Source: Lientehia sp934351765 (GTDB lineage: Bacteria > Bacillota > Clostridia > Lachnospirales > Lachnospiraceae). From it: a DNA stretch of 64,000 bases. The position numbers were made by a program, and so were the translations under genes. Every line of letters begins with the position of its first letter. Within the stretch, counting starts at the first letter, position 1. The stretch spans positions 310,001-374,000 of the forward strand of contig NZ_JBQKGG010000001.1 in NCBI RefSeq assembly GCF_052118925.1, written 5' to 3'. Of this stretch, positions 51,711 through 59,685 are shown piece after piece. The notes beneath the pieces were generated by a model, which worked only from the letters and a program-made list of their open reading frames with translations, made no database searches and had not been told where the DNA came from.

Positions 51711-52105
51711 TCATCCACCTCCGGATCCAGTTCAATCCCCCATTCCTCCATCTTCTGGAAAAACAGATCCTTGTCTGCATTATAATCTAGCCCTTTCCCG
51801 CTTATTTTTATGCTTTCTTCCGTTTGGAAACAGAACCAGACTGTAGAAAATGCTCTTTGTCTCCAGACAAAACGAGCTCCCCAGCATTTTTTCATATTTA
51901 TCACCCTTAACGGCTTTCTGGAAAAAATCACTCCTTCCTCATACAATTTTATATATTTTCTTCCCCATTTATTTTTATGAAACCGTTCCCTTCTCTTTAT
52001 CTGGTATTCCTCCCAGGAATAAAACTTTTTTATAAAAAGAATGGATATCACACAGCCAATTACAAACGGTCCCTCTTCCGTTTTGATTATCAATTTCTCT
52101 TCCAT
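51698..52105 (-). CDS. Small single-pass membrane protein, first gene of the M16 operon
   Basis: Not recognised. A 135-residue protein with one probable membrane segment near residues 12-30 (GPFVIGCVISILFIKKFY) and a basic then mixed soluble domain (WEEYQIKRRERFHKNKWGRKYIKLYEEGVIFSRK) ending acidic (WGIELDPEVDEWVG). Its stop overlaps the protease start, so it is coupled to it. It may anchor the protease or be a partner or substrate; that is inference. AAGG lies 7 nt upstream of the ATG. Confidence 0.7.
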   Translation of the reverse strand: MEEKLIIKTEEGPFVIGCVISILFIKKFYSWEEYQIKRRERFHKNKWGRKYIKLYEEGVIFSRKPLRVINMKKCWGARFVWRQRAFSTVWFCFQTEESIKISGKGLDYNADKDLFFQKMEEWGIELDPEVDEWVG

Positions 52106-52217
52106 CTCCGCACCTTCTCCATACTTTCTTTCACCCTATCATACTGTCCTATTTATTTCAATCTATTTCATACTATTTCTCTATTTTTCTGTCTTTTTTG
52201 ATTCTGATTCTTCCATC

Positions 52218-52246
52218 TTGTCCCCTCTTTCGTTTTCTGCTATACT
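52218..52246 (+). promoter_or_regulatory. Probable promoter of the MATE gene
   Basis: -35 TTGTCC (52218-52223), 17-nt spacer, -10 TATACT (52241-52246). The leader starts with a small hairpin, GCGGC-TTT-GCCGC, before GAGGGGAG and the ATG. Confidence 0.55.
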
Positions 52247-52283
52247 CGCTTTCAGCGGCTTTGCCGCAGAGGGGAGTTTTTTC

Positions 52284-53660
52284 ATGAAAACACATTCTGA
52301 TCTGGGGAAGGACCCCATTTTTTCACTGGTGCTTCATCTGGCAGTGCCTGCCATGATCGCAAATTTTGTCAATGTCCTTTATAACATCGTAGACCGTATG
52401 TTCATCGGAAACATTCCCGGTGTGGGAAGCCTGGCTCTGGCAGGCGCCGGGATCTGCGGACCGGTAGTAACACTTCTTACCTCCTTCGGAACCCTCATCG
52501 GTCTCGGCGGCTCGATTCTGTTTTCCATGCGCCGCGGCGAGGGGAATGATAAAGAAGCGAAGGTGATCCTTTCCAACAGCTTCCTCATGCTCTGCGTGGT
52601 CTCCGCCGTTTTGACGGTTCTGTTTCTCCTGTTTAAAAACCGGCTTCTTGTTCTGTTCGGAGCCAGCAGCGAAACGTTTCCCTATGCCAATACCTATATG
52701 ACCATCTATACCCTGGGAACCTTTTTTGCCCTTATGGCCATCGGTCTGAACTACTTCATCACCTGCCAGGGCTTTGCCGCCGTCGGCATGTTCACCGTCC
52801 TGATCGGCGCCGTTTCCAACATCATTCTGGATCCGGTGTTCATTTTTGTATTCCGCATGGGCGTCGCCGGGGCCGCCATTGCGACAGTACTGTCCCAGCT
52901 TTTCTCCTGCCTGTTTGCCCTCTGCTTTCTCTTCGGGAAATCTGTTCCTATTCGGATTTCCTTCGGAAGCTACCGGCCGGCACTGATGAAACGGATCGTT
53001 TCCCTGGGCTTTTCACCGTTTATGATCCTGGCAACAGACAGCGTGATCACCATTATCTTAAATGCCTCCCTCCAGCACTATGGCGGCCCGGAGCAGGGAG
53101 ATCTGCTCATTGCTGCCTCTACCATTATCCAGAGCTGGCTTTTAATGATCACCTCCACCATGCTGGGAATTTCCAGCGGAACCCAGGCGATCCTCAGCTA
53201 CAATTACGGCGCCGCCAATAGCTTGCGCATCAAAAAGGCAGAGCGCACCATTCTGTCACTCTGCCTGATTTTTACATCCATCATGTTTGTTCTTTCCCGG
53301 ATCTTTCCAGCTCCCTTTGCCGGAATCTTCACCCGGGAGCCGGATACGGTTTCCATGGCCGTCCGCGGAATTCATACCGTAACGCTGGCCATTATCCCGC
53401 TGAGCCTCCAGTACTGCTTCGTGGACGGCTTCACCGCCATCGGACGGACCAAAACTGCCCTGGCGCTTTCCATGCTGCGAAAAGGAACTTATGTCCTTTC
53501 CGTTCTGTTTCTTCCGCTGTTTTTCGGAGCCGCCAATGCCTTTTACGCGGAGCCCATCTGCGATGGACTGGGCGCGGCTGTCTCGACCATCACCTTTCTT
53601 CTGGTATTCCAGAAGCATCTGGACCGGCGGACAGCTCCCACTGATATCATGGTTTCATGA
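52284..53660 (+). CDS. MATE family efflux transporter (MepA/NorM type)
   Basis: A 458-residue protein with twelve membrane segments in two bundles and MATE landmarks: PAMIANFVNVLYNIVDRMF, LGGSILFSMRRGEGN and the second-half SGTQAILSYNYGA. MATE proteins export cationic compounds and drugs with Na+ or H+ antiport; the substrate is unknown. GAGGGGAG precedes the ATG at 52284, and 81 upstream codons in frame were rejected. Single-gene unit. Confidence 0.93.
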   Translation: MKTHSDLGKDPIFSLVLHLAVPAMIANFVNVLYNIVDRMFIGNIPGVGSLALAGAGICGPVVTLLTSFGTLIGLGGSILFSMRRGEGNDKEAKVILSNSFLMLCVVSAVLTVLFLLFKNRLLVLFGASSETFPYANTYMTIYTLGTFFALMAIGLNYFITCQGFAAVGMFTVLIGAVSNIILDPVFIFVFRMGVAGAAIATVLSQLFSCLFALCFLFGKSVPIRISFGSYRPALMKRIVSLGFSPFMILATDSVITIILNASLQHYGGPEQGDLLIAASTIIQSWLLMITSTMLGISSGTQAILSYNYGAANSLRIKKAERTILSLCLIFTSIMFVLSRIFPAPFAGIFTREPDTVSMAVRGIHTVTLAIIPLSLQYCFVDGFTAIGRTKTALALSMLRKGTYVLSVLFLPLFFGAANAFYAEPICDGLGAAVSTITFLLVFQKHLDRRTAPTDIMVS

Positions 53661-53686
53661 CAGCTGTCCTTTTGTATGAACGAATC

Positions 53687-53720
53687 TGCGCCGGCATATT
53701 GCCGGCGCACCGTTCTTTCT
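53687..53720 (+). terminator. Terminator between convergent MATE and aspS genes
   Basis: TGCGCCGGC-ATATT-GCCGGCGCA, 9 bp perfect, followed on the plus strand by a T-rich tract (CGTTCTTTCTTTT). It lies 26 nt after the MATE stop and abuts the aspS stop, so it may act in both directions. Confidence 0.75.
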
Positions 53721-53721
53721 T

Positions 53722-55467
53722 TTAATCTCTTACCTTAATATGAACCTCACGAAGCTGCTGTTCGGTCACTTCATTAGGTGCGCCGCACATCAGATCCTGA
53801 GCCGTTCCGCTCATGGGGAATGCGATGATCTCGCGGATGTTCTCCTCGTTGCGCAGCAGCATGATCATACGGTCTACGCCGGGTGCCATGCCGGCATGAG
53901 GCGGAGCACCGAACTGGAATGCATTATACAGCGCTCCGAACTTGCTCTTTAAGGTCTCTTCATCATAGCCGGCGATCTCGAATGCCTTTACCATGATATC
54001 CATGTCGTGATTCCGCACGGCACCGGAGGACAGCTCCACACCGTTGCAGACAATATCATACTGATATGCCAGAATGTCCAGCGGATCCTTGGTATTCAGT
54101 GCTTCCAGGCCGCCCTGAGGCATAGAGAACGGATTATGGGTAAAGCCGATCTGCTTTGTCTCCTCATCCAGCTCATACATAGGGAAATCGTTGACATAGC
54201 AGAAACGGTATGCGTTCTTTTCAATGAGATCCAGACGCTCACCCAGCTCGTTTCGGATCTGTCCGGCATACTTGGACGCACGCTCCTCATTGTCTGCGAT
54301 GAAGAAGATCACATCGCCGGCTGTCAGTCCAGCCAGGGAAGCCAGCTCGCTCTTCATCTCATCAGGAATGAATTTATCGATGGGGCCCTTGTAGGAAAGA
54401 TCCTCTCTTACCTCCAGGTATCCCAGGCCGCCCATACCGATGGACTGTGCAAACTTCAGAAGCTTCTCATGGAAGCCCTTGGAAAGCTGTGCATGAACCT
54501 TTAATGCACGAACCGTCTTCTTATGGAACGGCTTAAAGGTACAGCGCTGGAAAAACTCGGTCACATCCATGATCCGGAGCGGGTTTCTCAAATCCGGCTT
54601 ATCGGAGCCGAACTCCAGCATGGCCTGCTTGTAGCTGATCACCGGGTAAGGAGCTTCCGTAATGGAATAGCCTTCCGGTGCAAATTTCTTAAAGGTGGCT
54701 GTCAGCACTTCCTCACCGGCGCGGAATACTTCCTCCTGATCAGCAAAGCTCATCTCAAAGTCCAGCTGATAGAACTCACCCGGAGAACGGTCGGCTCTTG
54801 CGTCCTCATCACGGAAGCAGGGCGCGATCTGGAAATACTTGTCGATGCCGGACACCATCAGAAGCTGTTTGTACTGCTGAGGTGCCTGGGGCAGCGCATA
54901 AAACTTGCCCTTATACTTTCTGGACGGAACAATATAGTCTCTCGCACCCTCAGGGGAGGAAGCACAGAGGATCGGAGTCTGGATCTCCACAAACCCCATC
55001 TCCGTCATCTTTTCCCGTAAGAACCGGATCACCTCAGAACGGAACAGAATGTTGTCCTTTACTTTGTGGTTTCTCAGATCCAGGTAGCGGTACTTTAACC
55101 GCACATCCTCGCGGATTTCCTTGGAGGTCGGAACCTCAAAGGGCAGATCCCGGTATACTTTTCCGAGAATCGTGATCTTATGAGCCTCAAGCTCGATCGT
55201 TCCGGTGGGAATTTTCGGGTTGTAGGTTTCCTCATCCCGGTGCTCCATGAGTCCCTCAACGGAAATACACTCCTCTTTCCGGATTCCCTTTAACAGCTCC
55301 GTATCACGAAGCACTACCTGCATCATGCCGTACATATCCCGCAGATCGATGAAAGACACGCCGCCATGGTCACGGATATTTTCTACCCAGCCTGCCAGCT
55401 TTAAGGTGGCTCCCACATCGCCTTCGGTTACCTGGCCGATGTTCTTTGTACGATATAACTGTGACAT
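53722..55467 (-). CDS. aspS: Aspartyl-tRNA synthetase, probably non-discriminating
   Basis: A 581-residue bacterial-type class II synthetase: OB-fold anticodon domain (about 20-110), motif 2 (FRDEDARADRSPGEFYQLD), the bacterial GAD insertion (about 290-420) and motif 3 (GMAPGVDRMIML). His34 in IRDHGG lies at the position known to be His in synthetases that charge both tRNA-Asp and tRNA-Asn and Leu in discriminating ones. It is behind a T-box that reads as Asn-specific. AAAGGAGAAAAC precedes the ATG. No asnS or gatCAB is in this window. Confidence 0.95.
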   Translation of the reverse strand: MSQLYRTKNIGQVTEGDVGATLKLAGWVENIRDHGGVSFIDLRDMYGMMQVVLRDTELLKGIRKEECISVEGLMEHRDEETYNPKIPTGTIELEAHKITILGKVYRDLPFEVPTSKEIREDVRLKYRYLDLRNHKVKDNILFRSEVIRFLREKMTEMGFVEIQTPILCASSPEGARDYIVPSRKYKGKFYALPQAPQQYKQLLMVSGIDKYFQIAPCFRDEDARADRSPGEFYQLDFEMSFADQEEVFRAGEEVLTATFKKFAPEGYSITEAPYPVISYKQAMLEFGSDKPDLRNPLRIMDVTEFFQRCTFKPFHKKTVRALKVHAQLSKGFHEKLLKFAQSIGMGGLGYLEVREDLSYKGPIDKFIPDEMKSELASLAGLTAGDVIFFIADNEERASKYAGQIRNELGERLDLIEKNAYRFCYVNDFPMYELDEETKQIGFTHNPFSMPQGGLEALNTKDPLDILAYQYDIVCNGVELSSGAVRNHDMDIMVKAFEIAGYDEETLKSKFGALYNAFQFGAPPHAGMAPGVDRMIMLLRNEENIREIIAFPMSGTAQDLMCGAPNEVTEQQLREVHIKVRD

Positions 55468-55505
55468 TTGTTTTCTCCTTTAAATAAGTTTTTTCTTTGT
55501 ATATC

Positions 55506-55537
55506 GGATTGCTCCGCGCGGCACGCTCCCGCAATCC
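55506..55537. repeat. Inverted repeat in the aspS leader
   Basis: GGATTGC (55506-55512) and GCAATCC (55531-55537) flank a GC-rich loop, about 40 nt upstream of the aspS ATG. A second GGATTAC/GTAATCC copy lies alongside near 55550. No coding frame or known RNA is recognised. Confidence 0.4.
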
Positions 55538-55598
55538 TCGGCTCATTCGTAATCCGCTCATTTTTCTTTGAAAAATGGCTTCTTACTCATGATCCGGC

Positions 55599-55658
55599 GG
55601 GTCTCAAGGTCCATGGTTTCTGCAGGCAAGCCTGCGAAACTCCTGGACTTTGAGACCC
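55599..55658. repeat. 60-nt long hairpin between T-box and aspS
   Basis: GGGTCTCAA and TTGAGACCC are the outer arms; inside them GTCCA pairs with TGGAC, TTTC with GAAA, and GCAGGC-AA-GCCTGC forms the tip. About 25 of 30 positions pair. It lies just after the T-box terminator and is not needed for the T-box fold. It may be a dispersed repeat or a stabilising stem. Confidence 0.55.
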
Positions 55659-55666
55659 TGATATAC

Positions 55667-55926
55667 AAAAATACGGCAAATCAAGTCCCGCCTGTCCTCT
55701 TCAGGACGAACAGTTTCCTGTCCGCGGTGCCACCTGATTTACCGTTTTCGGTCTCTCTTCTCCCGGTTTACGCCCGGATACGTCGCCCATACTGCCCTGC
55801 CTTCCGCAGGGGTTCCGTTTGCAGCTCCCGGGTGTTATTCAGATCCATTCACTTTACGAAGCTCCCACCTTACCTCCGCTCTCTGGAAACGATAATGGAA
55901 CCTACTTCTCCCGATCAACGCTTTTC
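55667..55926 (-). ncRNA. T-box riboswitch upstream of aspS, specifier AAC (Asn)
   Basis: A 260-nt leader on the minus strand with the T-box sequence GGTGGCACCGCGG (55734-55722), the stem I distal motifs AGAGAGCGGAGG and AAGGTGGGAGC, and the loop-E motif AGTA opposite GAA. The specifier loop reads TGAAT-AAC-A-CCCGGGAGC, giving codon AAC for asparagine. The terminator stem pairs CGGTAAATCAGGT with ACTTGATTTGCCG and ends in TATTTTTG. Uncharged tRNA should bind and allow readthrough into aspS. Confidence 0.93.
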
Positions 55927-55932
55927 TTCCAT

Positions 55933-55961
55933 ATTTTAGCCTACTGCTTCTGCTTTGTCAA
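55933..55961 (-). promoter_or_regulatory. Promoter of the aspS T-box transcript
   Basis: Minus strand: -35 TTGACA (55956-55961), 17-nt spacer, -10 TAAAAT (55933-55938). The -35 overlaps the stop codon of the upstream symporter gene. Confidence 0.85.
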
Positions 55962-57292
55962 CCCCGGAAGTTTGCTGTTTCCTCCTTGATCTCCTTCTGC
56001 ATAAGCAAAAGCACGAGCAGGTTCGGCACCGCCATCAGTCCGTTGAACAGATCTGACAGCTGCCAGACAAGCCTCATGGGGACGATGGCTCCGCAGAAGA
56101 CCGAGGCCAGATAGAAAAGCCGGTAAATCAGGATTCCGCATCGGCTTTCCGGAAACAGATACCGTACTGCCTGTTCCCCGTAAAAATTCCAGCCAAGGAT
56201 CGTTGCAAAGGCAAAGGCCGTCAAGGAGATGAGAAAGACCAGATTTCCCGTCCTTCCCATCAGGCCGAACGCCTGCTCTGCCAGATTTCCGGGTTCTGTC
56301 ACTGAGACGATCTGAGGTGCGTGAAGCATCGCTGCCACAACTAAAATGCCGGTCACAGCACAAAATACCACGGTATCCCAGAAGGTTCCGGTCATGGCCG
56401 CCAGCGCCTGGCTCACCGGACTGCTGGTTTTTGCCGCTGCCGCTGCCATTGGTGCGGTTCCCAGGCCGGATTCATCGGAAAACAGCCCTCTGGCGATCCC
56501 CTCCCGTGCTGCTTTAAATCCCAGAGAGGCTGCAAGCCCGCCTGCCGCCGGACGAAAGGAAAACGCTGATTTAAGGATCAGGGAAAGCGCCGGAAGAAGC
56601 TCTTTTCGACAGATCACAAGAAGTGCTGCCGCACCGCCCAGATACAGAGCCGCCATGGCAGGGATCAGCCCCTGGCAGACCCTGGTGATCTTCTTTGCAC
56701 CGCCAAGGATCACCGCTCCTGCTGGAATCGTAATGGCCATACCAATGATCCAAAAAGGAATTTCTCCGCCATGCCCCAGTACCTCACCGATGGCATTGGA
56801 CTGGACGCTGCTCCCCGTTCCGAAGGAGGCTGCAATGGCAAACAGCGAAAACAGTACTGCCGGCAGCTTTGTGGAAAACCGCTTTTCCATCACATACATA
56901 GGTCCGCCCGCGAAACCGCCCGTTTTCGTCCGTTTCCGGTATTTCACCGCAAGAAAGGATTCCGCATATTTCGTTGCCATACCGAACAGGCCGGTGATCC
57001 AGCACCAGAACACTGCGCCCGGCCCGCCAATACTCACCGCCAGTGCCACTCCGACAATATTTCCCGTTCCCAGGGTCGCCGCCAGTGCCGTTGCCAGTGC
57101 GCCAAAGGGACTTACCTCCCCCTCCGCGCCTGTCTCCTCCGTGACGGACAGACGGATTGCCCGCGCCAGCTTTCTCTGGGGAAACCGAAGCCTCACCGTA
57201 AAAAAAAGATGGCTGCCAAAAAGGAGTGCCATAAGCGGCACTCCCCATACAAAGTCACTGCATGCAGTAAGAAGAATTTCCAGCTTTTCCAT
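55958..57292 (-). CDS. Alanine/glycine:cation symporter family protein (AGCS)
   Basis: A 444-residue membrane transporter with about ten segments. AGCS landmarks are GALATALAATLGTGNIVGVA, GGPGAVFWCWITGLFGMATKYAE, GGPMYVME and FSDESGLGTAPMAAAAA. It imports alanine or glycine with Na+ or H+. The start is uncertain: the ATG at 57292 gives the family N-terminus (MEKLEILLTACSDFVWGVP) but no clear ribosome binding site precedes either it or the in-frame ATG at 57352. It ends where the T-box promoter begins. Confidence 0.9.
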   Translation of the reverse strand: MEKLEILLTACSDFVWGVPLMALLFGSHLFFTVRLRFPQRKLARAIRLSVTEETGAEGEVSPFGALATALAATLGTGNIVGVALAVSIGGPGAVFWCWITGLFGMATKYAESFLAVKYRKRTKTGGFAGGPMYVMEKRFSTKLPAVLFSLFAIAASFGTGSSVQSNAIGEVLGHGGEIPFWIIGMAITIPAGAVILGGAKKITRVCQGLIPAMAALYLGGAAALLVICRKELLPALSLILKSAFSFRPAAGGLAASLGFKAAREGIARGLFSDESGLGTAPMAAAAAKTSSPVSQALAAMTGTFWDTVVFCAVTGILVVAAMLHAPQIVSVTEPGNLAEQAFGLMGRTGNLVFLISLTAFAFATILGWNFYGEQAVRYLFPESRCGILIYRLFYLASVFCGAIVPMRLVWQLSDLFNGLMAVPNLLVLLLMQKEIKEETANFRG

Positions 57293-57350
57293 GGAACAGG
57301 ATATGAACTTAGGAGGTATCTTATTCCTGTTCCGTGAAAAACCGGTTTTC

Positions 57351-57379
57351 ATTTCATAGGAAAGTGCATCCTATGAAAT
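57351..57379. other. Hairpin between purH and the symporter gene
   Basis: ATTTCATAGG and CCTATGAAAT, 10 bp perfect, loop 9 nt. It shares the TTCATAGGAAA / CCTATGAA core with the palindrome at 21823-21857. No T tract follows on either strand. Confidence 0.5.
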
Positions 57380-57386
57380 AAAACGC

Positions 57387-58937
57387 TTAGTGACGGAAAT
57401 GTCTCATTCCGGTAAATACCATGGCAATTCCGTACTCATCGCACTTGTCAATAGAAAGCTGGTCACGCATGGCTCCGCCGGGCTGGATGATCGCGGTGAT
57501 TCCTGCCTCATGCGCTGCTTCCACACAGTCGGGGAAGGGGAAGAACGCATCGGAAGCCAGTACCGCACCCTTTGTCGCATCCGGTCCGATCAGCTCTGCG
57601 GCATGCTCCATGGACTGCTTTGCTGCCCAGATCCGGTTTACCTGTCCGGGTCCGATTCCTACGGACTGCTTGTTTTTCGCCAGAGCAATCCCGTTGGATT
57701 TCACATATTTTACCATCTTCCAGGCAAACATGAGATCCTCCATCTCCTGATCGGTAGGCTTTCTTTTGGTTACGGTCGTCACTTCATCACCAACCAGCCT
57801 GTTATCAATGCCCTGAACAATCAGGCCGCCATTCACCTTCTTTAAATCAAGCGCATTTGCTCTCTGGGGAACCGTGATGTCAGGCAGGCGAAGCACACGG
57901 ACATTTTTCTTTTCCCGGAAGATCTCAAGTGCTTTTTCTTCATAAGAGGGTGCCACAACCACTTCCAGGAATACTTCCTTCATCTTGGCTGCCATGGAAG
58001 CCGTTACTTCCCGGTTAATGGCTATGATCCCGCCGAAGATCGACACTTTATCAGCCGCATACGCCTTATCCCATGCTTCCTCAATCGTGTCTGCGCTGCC
58101 GACACCACAGGGATTTCCATGCTTGCTGGCAACTACCGTAGGCTCGTCAAATTCCTTCAGAAGCTCCAGAGCACCGTTGGCATCGTTGATGTTATTGAAG
58201 GACAGCTCCTTGCCGTTTAACTGCTCTGCCATATCGAGGGTGCCCTTCTTCTTTCCAACCTCACGGTAGAAGGCTGCCTTCTGATGAGGATTCTCACCGT
58301 AGCGCATGTCCTGAACCTTTTCAAAGGTCATGGTCAGAGTCTCCGGCAGGCTCTCGTCATGGCGCTCTGCCTTCAGATAATCGGCAATCATGGTATCATA
58401 GTTGGAGGTGTGCATGAACACCTTCTGCATGAGATAAAACTTCGTATCCAGAGATACGCTTCCGTTCTCCTTTAATTCCTTTAAAACAACGGCATAATCT
58501 GCAGGATCCACCACAACGGCAACATCCTGATAATTCTTTGCCGCCGCGCGGAGCATGGTCGGTCCGCCGATGTCGATATTCTCCACCGCATCTGCTCTTG
58601 TCACACCATCCTTCATGATGGTTGCCTTAAAGGGATAGAGATTTACGATCACCATGTCGATCGGCTCAATGTGAAGCTCCTTTAACTGCTTCATGTGCTC
58701 CGGATTGGAACGCATGGCCAGAAGTCCTGCATGAACGATGGGATGAAGAGTCTTTACCCGTCCGTCCAGGCACTCCGGGAAACCGGTCAGCTCCGAGATC
58801 TCGATGGCCTTTACGCCCTCGTCCTTTAACTTCTTATACGTTCCTCCGGTGGAAATGATCTCCACACCAAGTCCTGTGAGTTCCTTTGCCAGCTCCACGA
58901 TTCCGGTCTTGTCCGATACACTGATCAATGCTCTCAT
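57387..58937 (-). CDS. purH: Bifunctional AICAR formyltransferase / IMP cyclohydrolase
   Basis: A 516-residue enzyme for the last two steps of IMP synthesis. The N-terminal IMP cyclohydrolase domain opens MRALISVSDKTGIVELA (STGGTYKKL; CLDGRVKTLHPIVHAG). The C-terminal transformylase has RYGENPHQKAAFY, SKHGNPCGVG and DAFFPFPD. The ATG at 58937 has AAAGGAGC upstream; 12 earlier codons were rejected. It is the only gene directly behind a ZTP riboswitch, which senses the folate-shortage signal made from its own substrate AICAR. Confidence 0.97.
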   Translation of the reverse strand: MRALISVSDKTGIVELAKELTGLGVEIISTGGTYKKLKDEGVKAIEISELTGFPECLDGRVKTLHPIVHAGLLAMRSNPEHMKQLKELHIEPIDMVIVNLYPFKATIMKDGVTRADAVENIDIGGPTMLRAAAKNYQDVAVVVDPADYAVVLKELKENGSVSLDTKFYLMQKVFMHTSNYDTMIADYLKAERHDESLPETLTMTFEKVQDMRYGENPHQKAAFYREVGKKKGTLDMAEQLNGKELSFNNINDANGALELLKEFDEPTVVASKHGNPCGVGSADTIEEAWDKAYAADKVSIFGGIIAINREVTASMAAKMKEVFLEVVVAPSYEEKALEIFREKKNVRVLRLPDITVPQRANALDLKKVNGGLIVQGIDNRLVGDEVTTVTKRKPTDQEMEDLMFAWKMVKYVKSNGIALAKNKQSVGIGPGQVNRIWAAKQSMEHAAELIGPDATKGAVLASDAFFPFPDCVEAAHEAGITAIIQPGGAMRDQLSIDKCDEYGIAMVFTGMRHFRH

Positions 58938-58974
58938 GAGGATGCTCCTTTCTTTTTCTGCAGATTTCTGCATA

Positions 58975-59090
58975 CAAAAACGCCTGGGTAACCCATTGTT
59001 TCCATCAGGCTGCCCAGGCGGTCGGCTCTTTTTCTATGTTCCGTGCTTCCCGTAGGTGCTCCTACTTTCCGCCAGTCGCACGGCCTTTCG
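58975..59090 (-). ncRNA. ZTP (pfl) riboswitch with terminator, upstream of purH
   Basis: Minus strand aptamer landmarks: GGCCGTGCGACTGGCGG, the stem GTAGG-AGCA-CCTAC closing with GAAGCACGG, then after a short linker GCCGACCGCCTGGGCA (59026-59011). The 3' strand CGCCTGGG also starts the terminator, whose partner CCCAGGCG is followed by TTTTTG (58988-58976). Binding of ZTP/ZMP would prevent the terminator and switch purH on. Confidence 0.93.
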
Positions 59091-59101
59091 TTTCACTAAA
59101 A

Positions 59102-59130
59102 ATTCTACACTAAAACTTATCGGTTGTAAA
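59102..59130 (-). promoter_or_regulatory. Promoter of purH and its riboswitch
   Basis: Minus strand: -35 TTTACA (59125-59130), 17-nt spacer, -10 TAGAAT (59102-59107), immediately after the stop of the glyoxalase-family gene. Confidence 0.78.
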
Positions 59131-59133
59131 GAC

Positions 59134-59499
59134 CTAATTTCTCTCCGGCACGATTTCCAGCCAGTATCCGTCAGGATCTGTAATAAAATAAATTCCCATG
59201 TCAGGATTTTCATAGCAGATACAGCCCATTTCTTCATGAAGCTTATGAGCCGCCTCAAAATCTGCAGTCCGGAACGCCAGATGGAATTCACATTCTCCCA
59301 GATCATACCGCTGCGGATGCTCCGCCAGCCACGTCAGCTCCAGTTCAAAATCATTCTCCTCGTTTCCCACATAAACAATGATGAAGCCATGGCCGTTCTT
59401 CCGGCGTTTCTCCGTAAGGCCCAGCGCCTTCTCATAAAACGCAAGGGATTTTTTCAGATCCGAAACATTGTAATTTTCATGAATCATCTTAAAGTTCAT
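59134..59499 (-). CDS. VOC/glyoxalase I family protein
   Basis: A 121-residue protein with the paired beta-alpha-beta modules of the VOC fold: MIHENYNVSDLKKSLAFYEKALG, ELELTWLAEHP, CEFHLAFRTADFEAAHKLHEEM and FITDPDGYWLEIVP. His7, Glu and His residues of the two modules match glyoxalase I metal ligands, so lactoylglutathione lyase is the likely label, but substrate is not proven and clostridia generally lack glutathione. The ATG at 59499 follows AAGGAG. Confidence 0.9.
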   Translation of the reverse strand: MNFKMIHENYNVSDLKKSLAFYEKALGLTEKRRKNGHGFIIVYVGNEENDFELELTWLAEHPQRYDLGECEFHLAFRTADFEAAHKLHEEMGCICYENPDMGIYFITDPDGYWLEIVPERN

Positions 59500-59542
59500 C
59501 CGCATTCTCCTTTCCAGACTGGGTGTGCAGGTCATTTCTTTT

Positions 59543-59572
59543 ATTATACTAGAACATGGCGGTGGTGCGCAA
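59543..59572 (-). promoter_or_regulatory. Promoter of the VOC gene
   Basis: Minus strand: -10 TATAAT (59543-59548), 18-nt spacer, a poor -35 TTGCGC (59567-59572), about 40 nt before the ATG. Confidence 0.55.
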
Positions 59573-59595
59573 GCATAAATGCATCTCCCACCGAC

Positions 59596-59621
59596 AAAAA
59601 CGCACGCCTCATCGGCGTGCG
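59596..59621 (-). terminator. Terminator of the MMPL/coil-protein operon
   Basis: Minus strand: CGCACGCC-GATGA-GGCGTGCG, 8 bp perfect, followed by TTTTTG, about 65 nt after the stop of the coil protein gene. Confidence 0.88.
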
Positions 59622-59685
59622 CTTCTGTTTCCTGTCTTTCTTTTATTCAATACTCTCCAAAAGAGCCGTTTTGGAGCTTGTTTCC

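Noticed and set aside
52041..52283. 81-codon N-terminal extension of the MATE protein
   Set aside because: It crosses the predicted promoter and overlaps the divergent gene start; the ATG at 52284 has GAGGGGAG.
49346..52283. RiPP precursor peptide beside the M16 proteases
   Set aside because: Short frames in the flanking gaps (such as 11 codons each near 49450 and 52216) have no leader-core features, Cys clusters or convincing ribosome binding sites.
55568..55939. 123-codon plus-strand open frame
   Set aside because: It runs antisense through the aspS T-box leader; the RNA structure explains the constraint.
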